A stretch of DNA of 64,000 nucleotides from Segatella paludivivens DSM 17968 = JCM 13650. GTDB taxonomy: Bacteria > Bacteroidota > Bacteroidia > Bacteroidales > Bacteroidaceae. A program made the translations under genes and the position numbers. Under the pieces are notes generated by a model that was given only the letters and a program-made list of their open reading frames with translations, was not told where the DNA came from and ran no database searches. This document shows positions 16,370 through 26,177 of the stretch, in pieces. Within the stretch, counting starts at the first letter, position 1. Every line of letters begins with the position of its first letter. Location of the stretch: the NCBI RefSeq assembly GCF_000373185.1, contig NZ_KB890629.1, forward strand, positions 46,806 to 110,805, read 5' to 3'.

Positions 16370-16762
16370 TTAGCTGTTAACTTTCTGACTAATAATAAAG
16401 TTCATTTTGTTTCTGCGGTCAAACGAAAATGTTCCGCTATTGTGCTCAAGATAGTCAAACAATTGATAAGCTTTGTCAAGAAGCATGTCTGATTCAGGCT
16501 TAGAAAACATGCGTGCCTCGTTGTAGCATAGTTCGGCGAGCATCTCAATTTTGCCAATTCTGTGCTCTTCGTCAATTCCTGCAAGTGCTTCGAGAGCCTC
16601 TTCAACAGTTGCCGTGTGATAAAAAGAATACGGGCCAACGTATTTATCGTACAAGGTTTGTATCTCCTTGCGTCTTTCTTCAATTTCAGGCTTTTCCAAC
16701 ATTCTTTCAAGTGCAGCCATAAACTCTTGAATAAGGCGCATGATGTAATCTCTTTCTAACAT
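16370..16762 (-). CDS. Conserved hypothetical protein, DUF6483-like
   Basis: The 130-residue, mostly alpha-helical, acidic soluble protein starts [20 protein letters not shown]. That opening resembles small DUF6483-type proteins, but I am not certain of the family. It has no signal peptide and no motif I can assign to an activity. A -7 box TATATTTG at 16803-16796 on the minus strand gives a leader of about 30 nt. It is divergent from gpmI. Confidence 0.65.
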   Translation of the reverse strand: MLERDYIMRLIQEFMAALERMLEKPEIEERRKEIQTLYDKYVGPYSFYHTATVEEALEALAGIDEEHRIGKIEMLAELCYNEARMFSKPESDMLLDKAYQLFDYLEHNSGTFSFDRRNKMNFIISQKVNS

Positions 16763-16814
16763 AGATAATATTAATTATAATTTTGTTTTCGGCTGCAAAT
16801 ATATGAAATATATT

Positions 16815-16845
16815 TTTGGTAATTCACACCTTATTCGTATTTTTG
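16815..16845 (+). promoter_or_regulatory. Promoter of gpmI
   Basis: TTTG at 16815-16818, a 19-bp spacer and TATTTTTG at 16838-16845 form a full consensus promoter. It lies inside the longest open frame, which decides the gpmI start in favour of the ATG at 16881. Confidence 0.8.
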
Positions 16846-16880
16846 CATTTGGAATTCGAATTTTAAGATTATTATATTTT

Positions 16881-18404
16881 ATGGCAAAGAAAGCTTTATT
16901 GATGATTCTCGATGGATGGGGAATCGGCAAACATGGTAAGGGAGATGTTATTTATAATACTCCAACTCCTTATCTTGATTATCTTACAGCAGTGTCTGCA
17001 CACTCTGAATTGCAGACTTCAGGTGAAGATGTTGGTCTGCCAGAGGGACAGATGGGTAACTCAGAAGTAGGTCACCTTAACATTGGCGCAGGCCGTGTGG
17101 TTTATCAGGATCTTGTTAAGATTAACAAGGCTTGCCAGACTGGTGATATTCTAAAGAATCAGGAAATTATCAATGCATATAGTTACGCACAGAAGACAGG
17201 TAAGAAACTTCATTTGATGGGCCTTACTAGTTCTGGTGGTGTACATTCTTCTCTTGATCATCTTTATAAATTGATTGAGATTGGTAAGGAATACAATCTG
17301 AAAGACGTATATGTTCACTGTTTTATGGATGGTCGTGATACTGATCCAAAGAGCGGTAAAGGATTTATCGAGCAGATTGATAATTGCTGTAAAAACAATG
17401 GCGCTCACATCGCAAGTGTTATTGGTCGTTTCTATGCTATGGACCGTGATAAGCGTTGGAACCGTGTGAAAGAGGCTTATGACTTGCTAGTAAAAGGTGA
17501 GGGTAAGCAGTCTGACGATATGGTTAAGGCTATGCAGGAAAGTTATGACGATGGCGTAACTGACGAGTTTATCAAGGCTATCAATAATTCTAAGGTTGAC
17601 GGAACTATCAGCGATGGTGATGTTGTTATCTTCATCAACTACCGTAACGACCGTGCTAAGGAGTTAACACAGGTTCTTACTCAGCAGGATATGCCTGAAG
17701 AGGGTATGCAGACCGTAAAGAACTTGCAGTATTATTGCATGACTCCTTATGACTCAAGTTTCAAGGGTGTTCACATTTTGTTCCCTAAGGAAAATGTTGA
17801 GGATACTCTTGGTGAATATCTTTCTAAAAGCGGTAAGAAGCAACTTCACACTGCTGAGACAGAAAAGTACGCTCATGTAACATTCTTCTTTAATGGCGGT
17901 CGCGAGACTCCATACGAGGGCGAGGACAGAATCTTGGTTCCTTCTCCAAAGGTTGCTACCTATGACTTGAAACCAGAAATGAGTGCTTTTGAGGTTAAAG
18001 ATAAATTGGTTGCTGCTATCAATGAGAGCAAGTATGACTTTATTGTTGTTAACTTCGCAAATGGTGATATGGTCGGTCACACTGGTATATACAATGCTAT
18101 TGCTAAGGCTGTATGGGCTGTAGACAACTGTGTGAAAGAGGTTATTGAGGCTGCGAAGGTTAATGACTATGAAGCTGTGATTATCGCAGACCATGGTAAT
18201 GCCGATAATGCAATTAACGAGGATGGTACTCCTAATACAGCACACTCACTGAACCCTGTTCCTTTTATCTATGTTACAGACAATAATTCTGCAACTGTAA
18301 AGGATGGTCGTCTTGCTGACGTAGCTCCTTCTATTCTGCACATAATGGGAATGGAACAGCCTTCAGATATGACAGGTGAGAATCTTATCTCAGACAATAA
18401 GTAA
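16881..18404 (+). CDS. gpmI: 2,3-bisphosphoglycerate-independent phosphoglycerate mutase
   Basis: This glycolytic enzyme of the alkaline phosphatase superfamily interconverts 3- and 2-phosphoglycerate using two Mn2+ ions. The 507-residue protein starts [14 protein letters not shown], with metal ligand Asp11. It has the phosphoserine Ser61 in [17 protein letters not shown], the substrate-binding [11 protein letters not shown], and C-terminal metal-site segments GDMVGHTG and IADHGNADN. The length is normal for the family. The upstream extension to 16803 would start inside the promoter and is rejected. ung follows after one base, so the two are co-transcribed. Confidence 0.97.
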   Translation: MAKKALLMILDGWGIGKHGKGDVIYNTPTPYLDYLTAVSAHSELQTSGEDVGLPEGQMGNSEVGHLNIGAGRVVYQDLVKINKACQTGDILKNQEIINAYSYAQKTGKKLHLMGLTSSGGVHSSLDHLYKLIEIGKEYNLKDVYVHCFMDGRDTDPKSGKGFIEQIDNCCKNNGAHIASVIGRFYAMDRDKRWNRVKEAYDLLVKGEGKQSDDMVKAMQESYDDGVTDEFIKAINNSKVDGTISDGDVVIFINYRNDRAKELTQVLTQQDMPEEGMQTVKNLQYYCMTPYDSSFKGVHILFPKENVEDTLGEYLSKSGKKQLHTAETEKYAHVTFFFNGGRETPYEGEDRILVPSPKVATYDLKPEMSAFEVKDKLVAAINESKYDFIVVNFANGDMVGHTGIYNAIAKAVWAVDNCVKEVIEAAKVNDYEAVIIADHGNADNAINEDGTPNTAHSLNPVPFIYVTDNNSATVKDGRLADVAPSILHIMGMEQPSDMTGENLISDNK

Positions 18405-18405
18405 T

Positions 18406-19074
18406 ATGATGGACGTAAAGATTGAAGATAGTTGGAGAAAGTATCTTGGTGCAGAGTTTGACAAGCAATATTTTGTGAATCTCACATCATTGGTACGTGA
18501 TGAATATCTGCATGGGGAATGTTATCCTCCAGGACATCTTATATTCAATGCTTTCAATCTTTGTCCATTTGATAAAGTGAAGGTGGTAATAATAGGTCAG
18601 GATCCTTATCATGAACCTGGACAAGCTATGGGACTGAGTTTCTCTGTTCCAGAAAACATTGTTATGCCACCTTCACTTATTAATATTTTCAAGGAAATCC
18701 AGATGGATCTTGGAAAGCCAATGCCAAAAAGTGGTGATTTGACAAGGTGGGCAGATCAAGGGGTGTTGTTACTTAATGCAACGCTAACAGTAAGAGCTCA
18801 CATGGCAAATAGTCATCAGCGATTAGGTTGGACAGAATTTACGGATGCTGCTATAAAGGCTTTGAGTGACAATCGTGAAGGATTGGTGTTTATGCTTTGG
18901 GGTGGTTTTGCGCGCGGTAAGAAATATCTTATAGATAGTAGCAAGCATCTTGTGCTTGAATGTGTGCACCCTTCTCCTTTATCAGCTAATCGTGGTGGAT
19001 GGTTTGGTAACCATCAATTTTCAAAATGCAATGAATATCTATTAGGTAGGGGAGAGAACCCCGTGGAATGGTGA
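18406..19074 (+). CDS. ung: Uracil-DNA glycosylase
   Basis: Family 1 UDG removes uracil from DNA and starts base-excision repair. The 222-residue protein has the water-activating Asp66 in VVIIGQDPYHEPGQAMGLSFS and the DNA-intercalation loop with His188 in HPSPLSANRG. The start is one of two adjacent ATG codons at 18406 and 18409; a longer frame from 18376 would lie in the end of gpmI and is unlikely. It is the second gene of the gpmI transcript. A DUF3109 gene follows 33 bp later. Confidence 0.96.
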   Translation: MMDVKIEDSWRKYLGAEFDKQYFVNLTSLVRDEYLHGECYPPGHLIFNAFNLCPFDKVKVVIIGQDPYHEPGQAMGLSFSVPENIVMPPSLINIFKEIQMDLGKPMPKSGDLTRWADQGVLLLNATLTVRAHMANSHQRLGWTEFTDAAIKALSDNREGLVFMLWGGFARGKKYLIDSSKHLVLECVHPSPLSANRGGWFGNHQFSKCNEYLLGRGENPVEW

Positions 19075-19107
19075 TATTCGCAAATATTAGGATAACAGTT
19101 TAAATCG

Positions 19108-19695
19108 ATGGATGATTTACATATAATTCAGGTGGGAAACGTGTTGGTTTCTCCAGATATTTTTACAGAAAAATTTTGTTGTGATCTTGACAAATGTAAA
19201 GGTCAATGCTGCGTTGAAGGAGATGCTGGTGCTCCAGTGACTCTTGATGAAATAGGTGGTATTGAGGATTCTTTAGATACTATTTGGACAGACATGAGTG
19301 CGTCAGCACAGGCTATCGTAGATAAACAGGGCGTTGCTTATGTTGATCAGGAAGGAGACTTGGTGACAAGTATTGTCAATGGAAAGGACTGTGTTTTTAC
19401 ATGCTACGAGAATGGATGCTGTTTATGTGCTTTGGAAAGAGCTTATCGTGCTAAAAAAACAGATTTTGTGAAGCCTATATCATGTGCGCTTTATCCTATA
19501 AGAGTGAAGGCATTTAATAATGATACATTCGGAATTAATTATAACCGTTGGGATGTTTGCAAGGATGCAGTGATAAAAGGTAAAGAGTTAAATCTTCCAG
19601 TATATAAGTTTCTTGAAGGCCCATTAACACGTCGCTTTGGTGTTGAGTGGTATAAGGAACTATGTGAAGTTGCAGAACAGTTGAAAAAGATGTAG
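19108..19695 (+). CDS. DUF3109 family cysteine-rich protein
   Basis: The 195-residue soluble protein has a conserved cysteine pattern: CCDLDKCKGQCC near residues 25-36, CVFTCYENGCCLC near 90-105, and CALYPIRV near 126. DUF3109 is widespread in Bacteroidota and resembles YkgJ-type zinc or iron-sulfur cluster proteins. The activity is unknown; the cysteines suggest metal binding. It probably shares the gpmI-ung transcript. The convergent AraC gene begins to overlap its terminator just past the stop. Confidence 0.85.
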   Translation: MDDLHIIQVGNVLVSPDIFTEKFCCDLDKCKGQCCVEGDAGAPVTLDEIGGIEDSLDTIWTDMSASAQAIVDKQGVAYVDQEGDLVTSIVNGKDCVFTCYENGCCLCALERAYRAKKTDFVKPISCALYPIRVKAFNNDTFGINYNRWDVCKDAVIKGKELNLPVYKFLEGPLTRRFGVEWYKELCEVAEQLKKM

Positions 19696-19715
19696 CTGAT
19701 AATTTTATCAGCTAC
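19692..19715. terminator. Shared hairpin between convergent DUF3109 and AraC genes
   Basis: GTAGCTGATAA and TTATCAGCTAC form a perfect 11-base inverted repeat with two central bases. The arms include or abut both stop codons, so it can serve both strands. Confidence 0.65.
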
Positions 19716-20583
19716 GCCTGTATTCTGTGGGGGACATGCCTACGTGTTCCTTGAAAAATTTGCCAAGAAAACTTTGGTTAGGGAAATTTAGAATCTGGGA
19801 TATTTCCTTAATACTTTTTGATGTGTTCTTAAGAAGAACTCGTATTTCCAGAGTTACATAATAATCTATCCACTCGTTTGGAGTCCGATGACTTATGGAC
19901 TTAACGGTTTCTGAAAGATATTTAGCGGTGATATTTAGTTTGGTAGCATACCAACTTACACGTCGTTCGTTTCTAAAATTATTTTCTACAAGGTTTATAT
20001 ATTCAAAGAATATATTTTCTCCTCGTGAAAGCTTACGTCCATCGTTATTCTGTATGCGGTAAATTGTGTTGCTGACATCATAAATCATAGTCTGTAATAA
20101 TGACTTAACGGTTTCCGTGCGGAAATGATGATCCTGGTGGTCTACCTTTTCCTTCAGCAAACTATAGTATTTCTGAAGCATATCTGACTCATCATCATGA
20201 AGTCCGCAGACAGGATGGTTCTTTGAAAACAGAAAGAGTGAGGAAAGTTCATGGATGTTTGAAATAGTCTCTCTGAAAAATTTGTCAGAAACAAGTATTC
20301 CTATACCATCACAGTCAGGACTAAGTTGATAGTTGTTTGCAACTTGTCCAGGACTGACTATCATCATATCATTTGGTTGGACAACGTTTTCTAAAGTATC
20401 TACGGTGTATTTGGCTTTGCCTTTTGTGCACAATGCTATTAACAGACATCCCATCCTTTTGGGTTCGTCCGGGAATGGCAAATCTGCTAAGGAATCAATA
20501 AGCAGTAAGTCTTCATCAATGTGACTGCTTACGTGCAATTCCAATGTTGATGCTATCGTAATTTCTTTACCTAATGAACTCAT
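19708..20583 (-). CDS. AraC-family transcription regulator
   Basis: The protein has 291 residues: a cupin-like sensor domain (for example NVVQPNDMMIVSPGQVANNY near residue 65-85) and a C-terminal double helix-turn-helix (WYATKLNITAKYLSETVKSI and FPNQSFLGKFFKEHVGMSPTEYR). It lacks a receiver or membrane segment, so it is a one-component regulator, perhaps binding a small ligand. It lies 59 bp downstream of the GH95/beta-sandwich pair on the same strand and has its own -7 box. It may control neighbouring carbohydrate genes, but that is inference. Confidence 0.9.
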   Translation of the reverse strand: MSSLGKEITIASTLELHVSSHIDEDLLLIDSLADLPFPDEPKRMGCLLIALCTKGKAKYTVDTLENVVQPNDMMIVSPGQVANNYQLSPDCDGIGILVSDKFFRETISNIHELSSLFLFSKNHPVCGLHDDESDMLQKYYSLLKEKVDHQDHHFRTETVKSLLQTMIYDVSNTIYRIQNNDGRKLSRGENIFFEYINLVENNFRNERRVSWYATKLNITAKYLSETVKSISHRTPNEWIDYYVTLEIRVLLKNTSKSIKEISQILNFPNQSFLGKFFKEHVGMSPTEYRRS

Positions 20584-20587
20584 TTTA

Positions 20588-20595
20588 CAAAGGTA
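20588..20595 (-). promoter_or_regulatory. -7 box of the AraC gene, four bases before the ATG
   Basis: TACCTTTG fits TAnnTTTG and ends four bases before the ATG at 20583, the same arrangement as at the GH67 and dgt genes. No clear TTTG stands at -33. Confidence 0.45.
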
Positions 20596-20642
20596 ATGTA
20601 AATAAAGTAATTTTTAGCTATTTCTTATTTAAAAATATTGCA

Positions 20643-21566
20643 TTAATATAACCAATTAGAATGAAAATAGGTACTTATTTCTATTCCTTCCACATTCTGT
20701 ATCTGACTTTTTCTGAATTTTCTGTCACCACAGATAATAACGTAATCGCAATATTTATCTGTGAATTTTCTGTATGCCTGTTCATCAACTTCTCCATTGC
20801 ATATATATTTGAGTCCTCCGATATCTAATTTTTCGCCTTTCTTTGCTCCACGTAGCGTTATGCGCACGTAGCCTTGAAATGCAGGATCGAAACGATATTC
20901 AACGGAATCTCTGCTAATCCGATGATATTTTGGACGTGTTATTTTCGTGACATGTCGAGAGTTGTAAAACGATGTGTAATCTAAAATCGAACTTGTTATA
21001 TCATTGCATCGCGGTTTTGCGCTTATCCAACATGCTGGTTCATATTCAGAAGAATTCCAAACAGCATCATTTGATGGTGAAATAAATTCTTCTTTACCAT
21101 CAGTTGTTAATGAAATATTTGCTTTTCTGCAGAGCCATTCGTTATTAGCATTGTAGGAAAACTGTTCGCCATTTGACATTGCTCCGTAATAGTTGAGAGA
21201 GATTTGTTGAGGCTGAACGTGAGGATATGAAGGACTGTACCATACGGCTATTGTATTGCTGTCAGGGCGAAGATATCTTGTCACATTGAATGTCATGCTT
21301 ATAGGTGTGTCACTTTCGCCACATGTACGGTAGGGTAGCCGTGTGTCTGTCGATACATTATATCCGTTTACACAGAGCTCAATTTGCCCTGTTGTCGTTA
21401 TACTGATGTTGGCTAATTCAGGGCGTTGATTATTTATATATGTCTGCCTGAACCAAATCTGTGATGTAGAGTCAACTTCTGGGTATGATATCCATTCTGG
21501 CATAAGAGTTTGTGCACTTATGCCATAGGATATCATTGAAAGCAGACCTATCATTATTTCTCTCAT
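20643..21566 (-). CDS. Secreted beta-sandwich protein coupled to GH95, function unknown
   Basis: The 307-residue product has a signal peptide (MREIMIGLLSMISYGISAQ) and then only beta-rich sequence. It resembles the sugar-binding N-terminal domains of GH2/GH78 enzymes: WIWFRQTY-like strands (QIWFRQTYINNQRPELANIS), ELCVNGYNV, and TRYLRPDSNTIAVWYSPSYP. No catalytic domain follows. Its ATG shares a base with the GH95 stop (TAATG), so translation is coupled. It could be a carbohydrate-binding partner of the GH95 enzyme, or what remains of a larger glycosidase. I do not recognise a named family. Confidence 0.7.
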   Translation of the reverse strand: MREIMIGLLSMISYGISAQTLMPEWISYPEVDSTSQIWFRQTYINNQRPELANISITTTGQIELCVNGYNVSTDTRLPYRTCGESDTPISMTFNVTRYLRPDSNTIAVWYSPSYPHVQPQQISLNYYGAMSNGEQFSYNANNEWLCRKANISLTTDGKEEFISPSNDAVWNSSEYEPACWISAKPRCNDITSSILDYTSFYNSRHVTKITRPKYHRISRDSVEYRFDPAFQGYVRITLRGAKKGEKLDIGGLKYICNGEVDEQAYRKFTDKYCDYVIICGDRKFRKSQIQNVEGIEISTYFHSNWLY

Positions 21567-23923
21567 TAGATTTCCTTCTTCTTTCCCTTGCTTAGTGTAA
21601 TGGTCTTTACTTTATTATTGTATATTACTTTAACTGTACCGCCGACAGTGCTTAATATCTCTGCATGGATAATCTTCCGATTTTTCCATTCCATATTTAC
21701 AATATATCCACCTCTGGCTTTAAGTCCTTTTATTGAACCAGTCTTCCATGCGGAAGGACATGCAGGAAGAAGTTGTATGGTGTTGCCGTCACTTTGCATC
21801 AACATTTCACAAACTCCTGCTGTTCCACCAAAGTTGCCGTCAATCTGGAAAGGTGGATGTGCATCAAAGAGGTTTGGATATGTTCCTCCGCTGTGTTTGC
21901 GATCAGCACCCTTATAATTGTCTGGACTTACATAGGTAAGTAGTTTCTGGAATATATGATAAGCCATATCCGCACGATGGAGGCGTGCCCATAGATTAAT
22001 TCTCCAGCCTGTACTCCAACCTGTTGTCTTGTCGCCTTTTATTTCTAAAGTGCGTGTTGCCGCTTTTGCAAGTTCAGGAGTGGTAGCAACTGTTATCTGA
22101 TGTCCTGGATATAAACCAATGAGGTGGCTTTGATGACGGTGCTGAAAATCATAATCGTCCCAATCATAATACCATTCGTTGATATCTCCCATGTGTCCTA
22201 CGGTGTATGGATGCAGGCGTTTGATAGTCGATGTAAGAGAATCTTGATATGATTTGTCGGTATTAAGTGCCTGTGCAGCCTTTAGAGTGTTCGTGAGAAG
22301 TTCACGTATAATAGCAAGATCGGCTGTACCTCCATAGCATGTAGTACCATGATATCCTTTATCGTTTACGTATTCATTTTCAGGACTTGTGCTTGGTGCG
22401 GTAATCAGTTCACCTTTCTTTTTGGGGTTTTCAATTAGCCATTTCAGCATAAAGTCACTTGCTCCCTTCATCAATGGATAGGCTGTGTCATGTAGGTATT
22501 TCTTATCTCTATTGAAGTCATAGTGTTCCCAAAGTGTGTTTACGAGCCATGCTCCTCCCATATTCCAATTGCTCCATTCTGGACTTTCCTGCTTTTCTCC
22601 AACAGGATTAGACATAGCCCATATATCTGAATTATGACTTGAACACCATCCTTGGTTTATGCCATAATAGTGTTCAGCGGTATATTTACCAGTCTTTGCC
22701 AATGATGAAATGAAACCGTCTAATGGCATTACCATTTCAGATAAATTTGCTTCTTCTGCATGCCAATAGTTTTCCTCAAGGTTTATGTTTACGGTATAGT
22801 TTCCACGCCAAGGGGAAAATTTATGCGGTGTCCAAAGACCTTGTAGGTTGGCTGGTACGGAAGGTGTGCGTGAACTGCTGATAAGCAGGTAGCGACCATA
22901 TTGGAAGTATAGTGTTTCTAGATATTTGTTGTTTCCACCATTGGCAGTATAGTCTTTCAACTGTTGCTCAGTAGTTCTTTTGTTATCGTATTTAGCTCCG
23001 TTAAGGTTGAGTGAAAGTCTACTGTAAATCTTTCTGTAGTCAGAAATATGGCGTTCGCGGAACTGCTGATATGTATAGTTTATTGTATGCCAGATATCAT
23101 TCGTGGCGTTTTCAATATAATCTGCTCCTTCGTTTACAGGATGTTTATCGAAGCCGTTAAAACTAGTCTCGTTTACAAAATATAATGTTGCTTCGTCTGC
23201 ATTGATAATCTGGAGAGTAGAATCTGTAACTTCAATTTTTCCACCTTTATTGTCTGCTTTAAGGATTGAGCAGAAATGGATACTCTCTTTTGGATCACCG
23301 ATAGCATTTCCAAGCATCGTTATCTGCTTGTCTGAGGCTTTTACCTTGTGCGGTGTTTGTCCAGTTAGAAGGATTTCACAATTTATTGATGCTTTCTTGC
23401 TTGCGCTTAGATGAATGGCAATCAATTTATCTGGATTACTTGCGAAATATTCACGATAGAAATTTACGTCGCCACGAGTGTATTTTATCTTTGTGATTGC
23501 ACTGTCTATGTCAAGTTCACGATAATAGTTTGATACGCTGCCCTTTGCGTAGTCATTTATCTTTAGAGTTGAAAGCGGTTGGTAGTTCTCTGAATTATGT
23601 CCCTGCACCATGTGTTGTAGTATGTCAGCTTCCTTGTAGTTCTCTTTAAACAACTCTTGGCGTATAAGCGGAATATATTTGTAGGCATCATCACCTTCAT
23701 TAGGATTAACGGGTTTTCCTGTCCAAAAAGTTATATCGTTGAGATACAGTATGTCTTGGTCTGGATTACCATATACAAGTGCGCCAAGTTTACCATTACC
23801 AATTGGTAACGACTCTTCGAAATACTGCGCAGGAGAGTTATACCATAATCTCATAGGCAGTTGGCTGGCAGACACTGTTAGTGATAGTGCTATTACCAGG
23901 AATGTGAGTATATACTTTTTCAT
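21566..23923 (-). CDS. GH95 alpha-L-fucosidase/alpha-L-galactosidase
   Basis: The 785-residue secreted enzyme (signal peptide MKKYILTFLVIALSLTVSAS) has typical GH95 architecture. An N-terminal beta-sandwich opens with PMRLWYNSPAQYFEESLPIG and NGKLGALVYGNP. An alpha/alpha barrel follows, then a C-terminal sandwich. The inverting catalytic set is visible: Asn379 and Asn381 in YTVNINLEENYW, Glu515 in STSPENE and Asp695 in FQIDGNFGG. GH95 cleaves alpha-1,2-L-fucose, or L-galactose in plant xyloglucan and xylan side chains; sequence alone does not separate these. It lies downstream of gyrB but beyond a strong terminator, so it needs its own promoter, which I could not identify. Confidence 0.93.
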   Translation of the reverse strand: MKKYILTFLVIALSLTVSASQLPMRLWYNSPAQYFEESLPIGNGKLGALVYGNPDQDILYLNDITFWTGKPVNPNEGDDAYKYIPLIRQELFKENYKEADILQHMVQGHNSENYQPLSTLKINDYAKGSVSNYYRELDIDSAITKIKYTRGDVNFYREYFASNPDKLIAIHLSASKKASINCEILLTGQTPHKVKASDKQITMLGNAIGDPKESIHFCSILKADNKGGKIEVTDSTLQIINADEATLYFVNETSFNGFDKHPVNEGADYIENATNDIWHTINYTYQQFRERHISDYRKIYSRLSLNLNGAKYDNKRTTEQQLKDYTANGGNNKYLETLYFQYGRYLLISSSRTPSVPANLQGLWTPHKFSPWRGNYTVNINLEENYWHAEEANLSEMVMPLDGFISSLAKTGKYTAEHYYGINQGWCSSHNSDIWAMSNPVGEKQESPEWSNWNMGGAWLVNTLWEHYDFNRDKKYLHDTAYPLMKGASDFMLKWLIENPKKKGELITAPSTSPENEYVNDKGYHGTTCYGGTADLAIIRELLTNTLKAAQALNTDKSYQDSLTSTIKRLHPYTVGHMGDINEWYYDWDDYDFQHRHQSHLIGLYPGHQITVATTPELAKAATRTLEIKGDKTTGWSTGWRINLWARLHRADMAYHIFQKLLTYVSPDNYKGADRKHSGGTYPNLFDAHPPFQIDGNFGGTAGVCEMLMQSDGNTIQLLPACPSAWKTGSIKGLKARGGYIVNMEWKNRKIIHAEILSTVGGTVKVIYNNKVKTITLSKGKKKEI

Positions 23924-23942
23924 AATCGTGAATATTAATAAA

Positions 23943-23971
23943 AATCCCCCTCCTGCAGGAGGAGAGGGATT
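23943..23971 (-). terminator. Rho-independent terminator of gyrB
   Basis: On the minus strand AATCCC and GGGATT enclose the perfect palindrome CCTCCTGCAGGAGG with a three-base bulge, followed by a T run. It ends the gyrB transcript 20 bp past the stop and 20 bp before the GH95 gene. Confidence 0.85.
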
Positions 23972-23992
23972 GAAATATTTTAAGTTTCGTTT

Positions 23993-25963
23993 TTATGCGT
24001 CAATATTTGCGTATGTAGCGTTCTGCTCGATAAATTCGCGGCGTGGTTCAACGTCGTCTCCCATTAACATAGAGAAAATTTCGTCTGCTTCAGCTGCATT
24101 CTGAATTGTAACCTGTTTTAGAAGGCGTGATGTAGGATTCATAGTTGTATCCCAAAGCTGATCAGGATTCATTTCACCTAAACCTTTGTAACGCTGTGTA
24201 TGCAAAGCTTTGTCATCTTCTTTTCCTTCAACATATTTATCGATGAAAGCCTGACGTTGTTGCTCTGTGTAGCAATATTCGCTGACTTTTCTATAAGTAC
24301 ACTTATAGAGTGGAGGAGTAGCAATGTAAAGATGTCCGTCTTCAATGACTTTAGGCATAAATCGATAGAATAGCGTCATGATAAGAGTGTCGATGTGAGA
24401 ACCATCGACATCGGCATCGGTCATGATTATGATCTTGTCGTAACGTAGTTTATCAATATTAGCTTCACGATCGTCCTCGCCTTCAACACCGAAACGAACT
24501 CCAATGCTCTGAATGATATTCATTACAGACTCAGCTTCGAATACTCTATGCCATTGAACTTTTTCGACATTAAGAATCTTACCGCGAAGAGGTAATATGG
24601 CTTGTGTGTAGCGGTCACGACCCTGTTTAGCTGAGCCACCGGCAGAATCACCCTCGACAAGGAATATTTCGCATTCGTGTGGATCTTTGTTTGAACAGTC
24701 TGCCAACTTACCAGGAAGTCCTCCTCCTCCCATAATGCTCTTGCGTTGTACGCTTTCACGAGCTTTACGGGCTGCGATACGTGCAGTGGCTGCAAGAACT
24801 ACTTTCTCGCATATCTTTTTAGCCTCTATAGGGTGTTCTTCCAGATAGTTGGATAGAGCTTCGCCCACAGCCTGTTGAACTGCACCTGCAACTTCACTGT
24901 TACCAAGTTTTGTCTTTGTCTGACCTTCAAACTGAGGCTCAGCAACCTTTATCGATATAACAGCTGTAAGACCTTCACGGAAGTCTTCACCGGCAATCTC
25001 TATCTTCGCCTTTTCAATCTGCTTTGATATTGTTGAGTCAGAGTCTGCATAATTTTTCAACGTACGTGTGAGAGCAGCACGGAAACCAGTAAGGTGAGTA
25101 CCGCCTTCAATAGTATTAATGTTGTTTACGTAGCTATGGATATTCTCAGAATAATCTGTGTTATACATAATAGCTACTTCGATAGGAACACCTTGCTTTT
25201 CGGTCTTAAGGAAGATTACATCATCAAAAAGATGCTGACGATGACGGTCTACGTAACGAACGAATTCCTTCAAACCGTCTTTGGCATGGAATACTTCCTG
25301 ACGAGTCTTTCCTTCTTCGTCCTTGCGAAGATCAGTGAGGATGATTTTAATACCTGCATTAAGGTATGCAAGCTCACGCATACGACTCGCAACAAGATCC
25401 CATTTAAAAGTAGTTGTTGTGAATATTGTAGGATCTGGCCAGAACTGTTGGAATGTACCACGCTTATCAGTTTCACCAACAATTTTAACGGGATAAAGCG
25501 GCTTGCCTTTTTCGTATTCCTGTTGATATATATTTCCGTCGCGGAATACCTGTGAAAGCATGTGCATAGAGAGTGCGTTGACACAACTTACACCTACACC
25601 ATGCAGACCACCGCTAACTTTATATGATCCTTTGTCAAACTTACCACCAGCATGCAATACTGTCATAACGACTTCGAGAGCAGACTTGTGAAGTTTCTTA
25701 TGCTCATCAACTGGTATGCCGCGACCATTATCCTCTACGGAAACAGAACCGTCTTCGTTGATTGTTATTTCAACGTCTGTGCAATATCCAGCCATTGCCT
25801 CGTCAATAGAGTTGTCGACAGTTTCATTGATAAGGTGATGAAGACCTTTTTCACTGATGTCGCCAATATACATAGCTGGGCGCTTGCGTACAGCCTCAAG
25901 ACCCTCGAGAACCTGAATATTCGAGGCTGAATAACTTGCCTCGTTGTTTTGATTTTCTGCCAT
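23993..25963 (-). CDS. gyrB: DNA gyrase subunit B
   Basis: This is the ATPase subunit of the type II topoisomerase that introduces negative supercoils. The 656-residue protein starts with EGLEAVRKRPAMYIGD and has the GHKL ATP site (NETVDNSIDEAMAG, VEDNGRGIPVD, GLHGVG). The TOPRIM domain is marked by VEGDSAGGSAKQGRDR and MTDADVDGSHI. The tail QRYKGLGEMNPDQLW and the lack of ParE features favour GyrB. The length fits forms without the proteobacterial insert. A -7 box TATCTTTG lies at 25996-25989. Confidence 0.96.
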   Translation of the reverse strand: MAENQNNEASYSASNIQVLEGLEAVRKRPAMYIGDISEKGLHHLINETVDNSIDEAMAGYCTDVEITINEDGSVSVEDNGRGIPVDEHKKLHKSALEVVMTVLHAGGKFDKGSYKVSGGLHGVGVSCVNALSMHMLSQVFRDGNIYQQEYEKGKPLYPVKIVGETDKRGTFQQFWPDPTIFTTTTFKWDLVASRMRELAYLNAGIKIILTDLRKDEEGKTRQEVFHAKDGLKEFVRYVDRHRQHLFDDVIFLKTEKQGVPIEVAIMYNTDYSENIHSYVNNINTIEGGTHLTGFRAALTRTLKNYADSDSTISKQIEKAKIEIAGEDFREGLTAVISIKVAEPQFEGQTKTKLGNSEVAGAVQQAVGEALSNYLEEHPIEAKKICEKVVLAATARIAARKARESVQRKSIMGGGGLPGKLADCSNKDPHECEIFLVEGDSAGGSAKQGRDRYTQAILPLRGKILNVEKVQWHRVFEAESVMNIIQSIGVRFGVEGEDDREANIDKLRYDKIIIMTDADVDGSHIDTLIMTLFYRFMPKVIEDGHLYIATPPLYKCTYRKVSEYCYTEQQRQAFIDKYVEGKEDDKALHTQRYKGLGEMNPDQLWDTTMNPTSRLLKQVTIQNAAEADEIFSMLMGDDVEPRREFIEQNATYANIDA

Positions 25964-25988
25964 TTCTTTGATTAGTAATATTTAGTTG

Positions 25989-25996
25989 CAAAGATA
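25989..25996 (-). promoter_or_regulatory. -7 box of gyrB
   Basis: TATCTTTG fits the -7 consensus and predicts a leader of about 20 nt. The -33 element is imperfect (TTTC, 20 bp upstream). Confidence 0.5.
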
Positions 25997-26115
25997 CTAA
26001 AAAATAGACACAATACGAAACTTTTATACACTAAAATACTTAAAAAACGGTGTGTATTAATGCTAAAAATGCGTGTTTGAAATGATTTGTTTCTAAAGTT
26101 GATGTGTCAAAACGA

Positions 26116-26155
26116 AATAAAGGTCGTAATTTCCAAAGAAATTACGACCTTTATT
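26116..26155 (-). terminator. Terminator of rpsT
   Basis: Perfect 18-base arms at 26116-26133 and 26138-26155 (core AAAGGTCGTAATTTC) surround a four-base loop. On the minus strand a T-rich tail follows. It lies 22 bp past the rpsT stop. Confidence 0.85.
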
Positions 26156-26177
26156 GAAAAAACAAACAGGGTTAATG

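Noticed and set aside
16402..16710. Overlapping 102-residue frame on the minus strand
   Set aside because: It is a shifted shadow of the 130-residue gene, which has a promoter box and coherent helical composition.
16803..16880. 26-residue N-terminal extension of gpmI
   Set aside because: It contains the full promoter of the gene, and the family starts at [14 protein letters not shown].
23993..25963. parE instead of gyrB
   Set aside because: Tail and TOPRIM-region sequence (QRYKGLGEMNPDQLW) and a single-copy context without parC favour gyrB.
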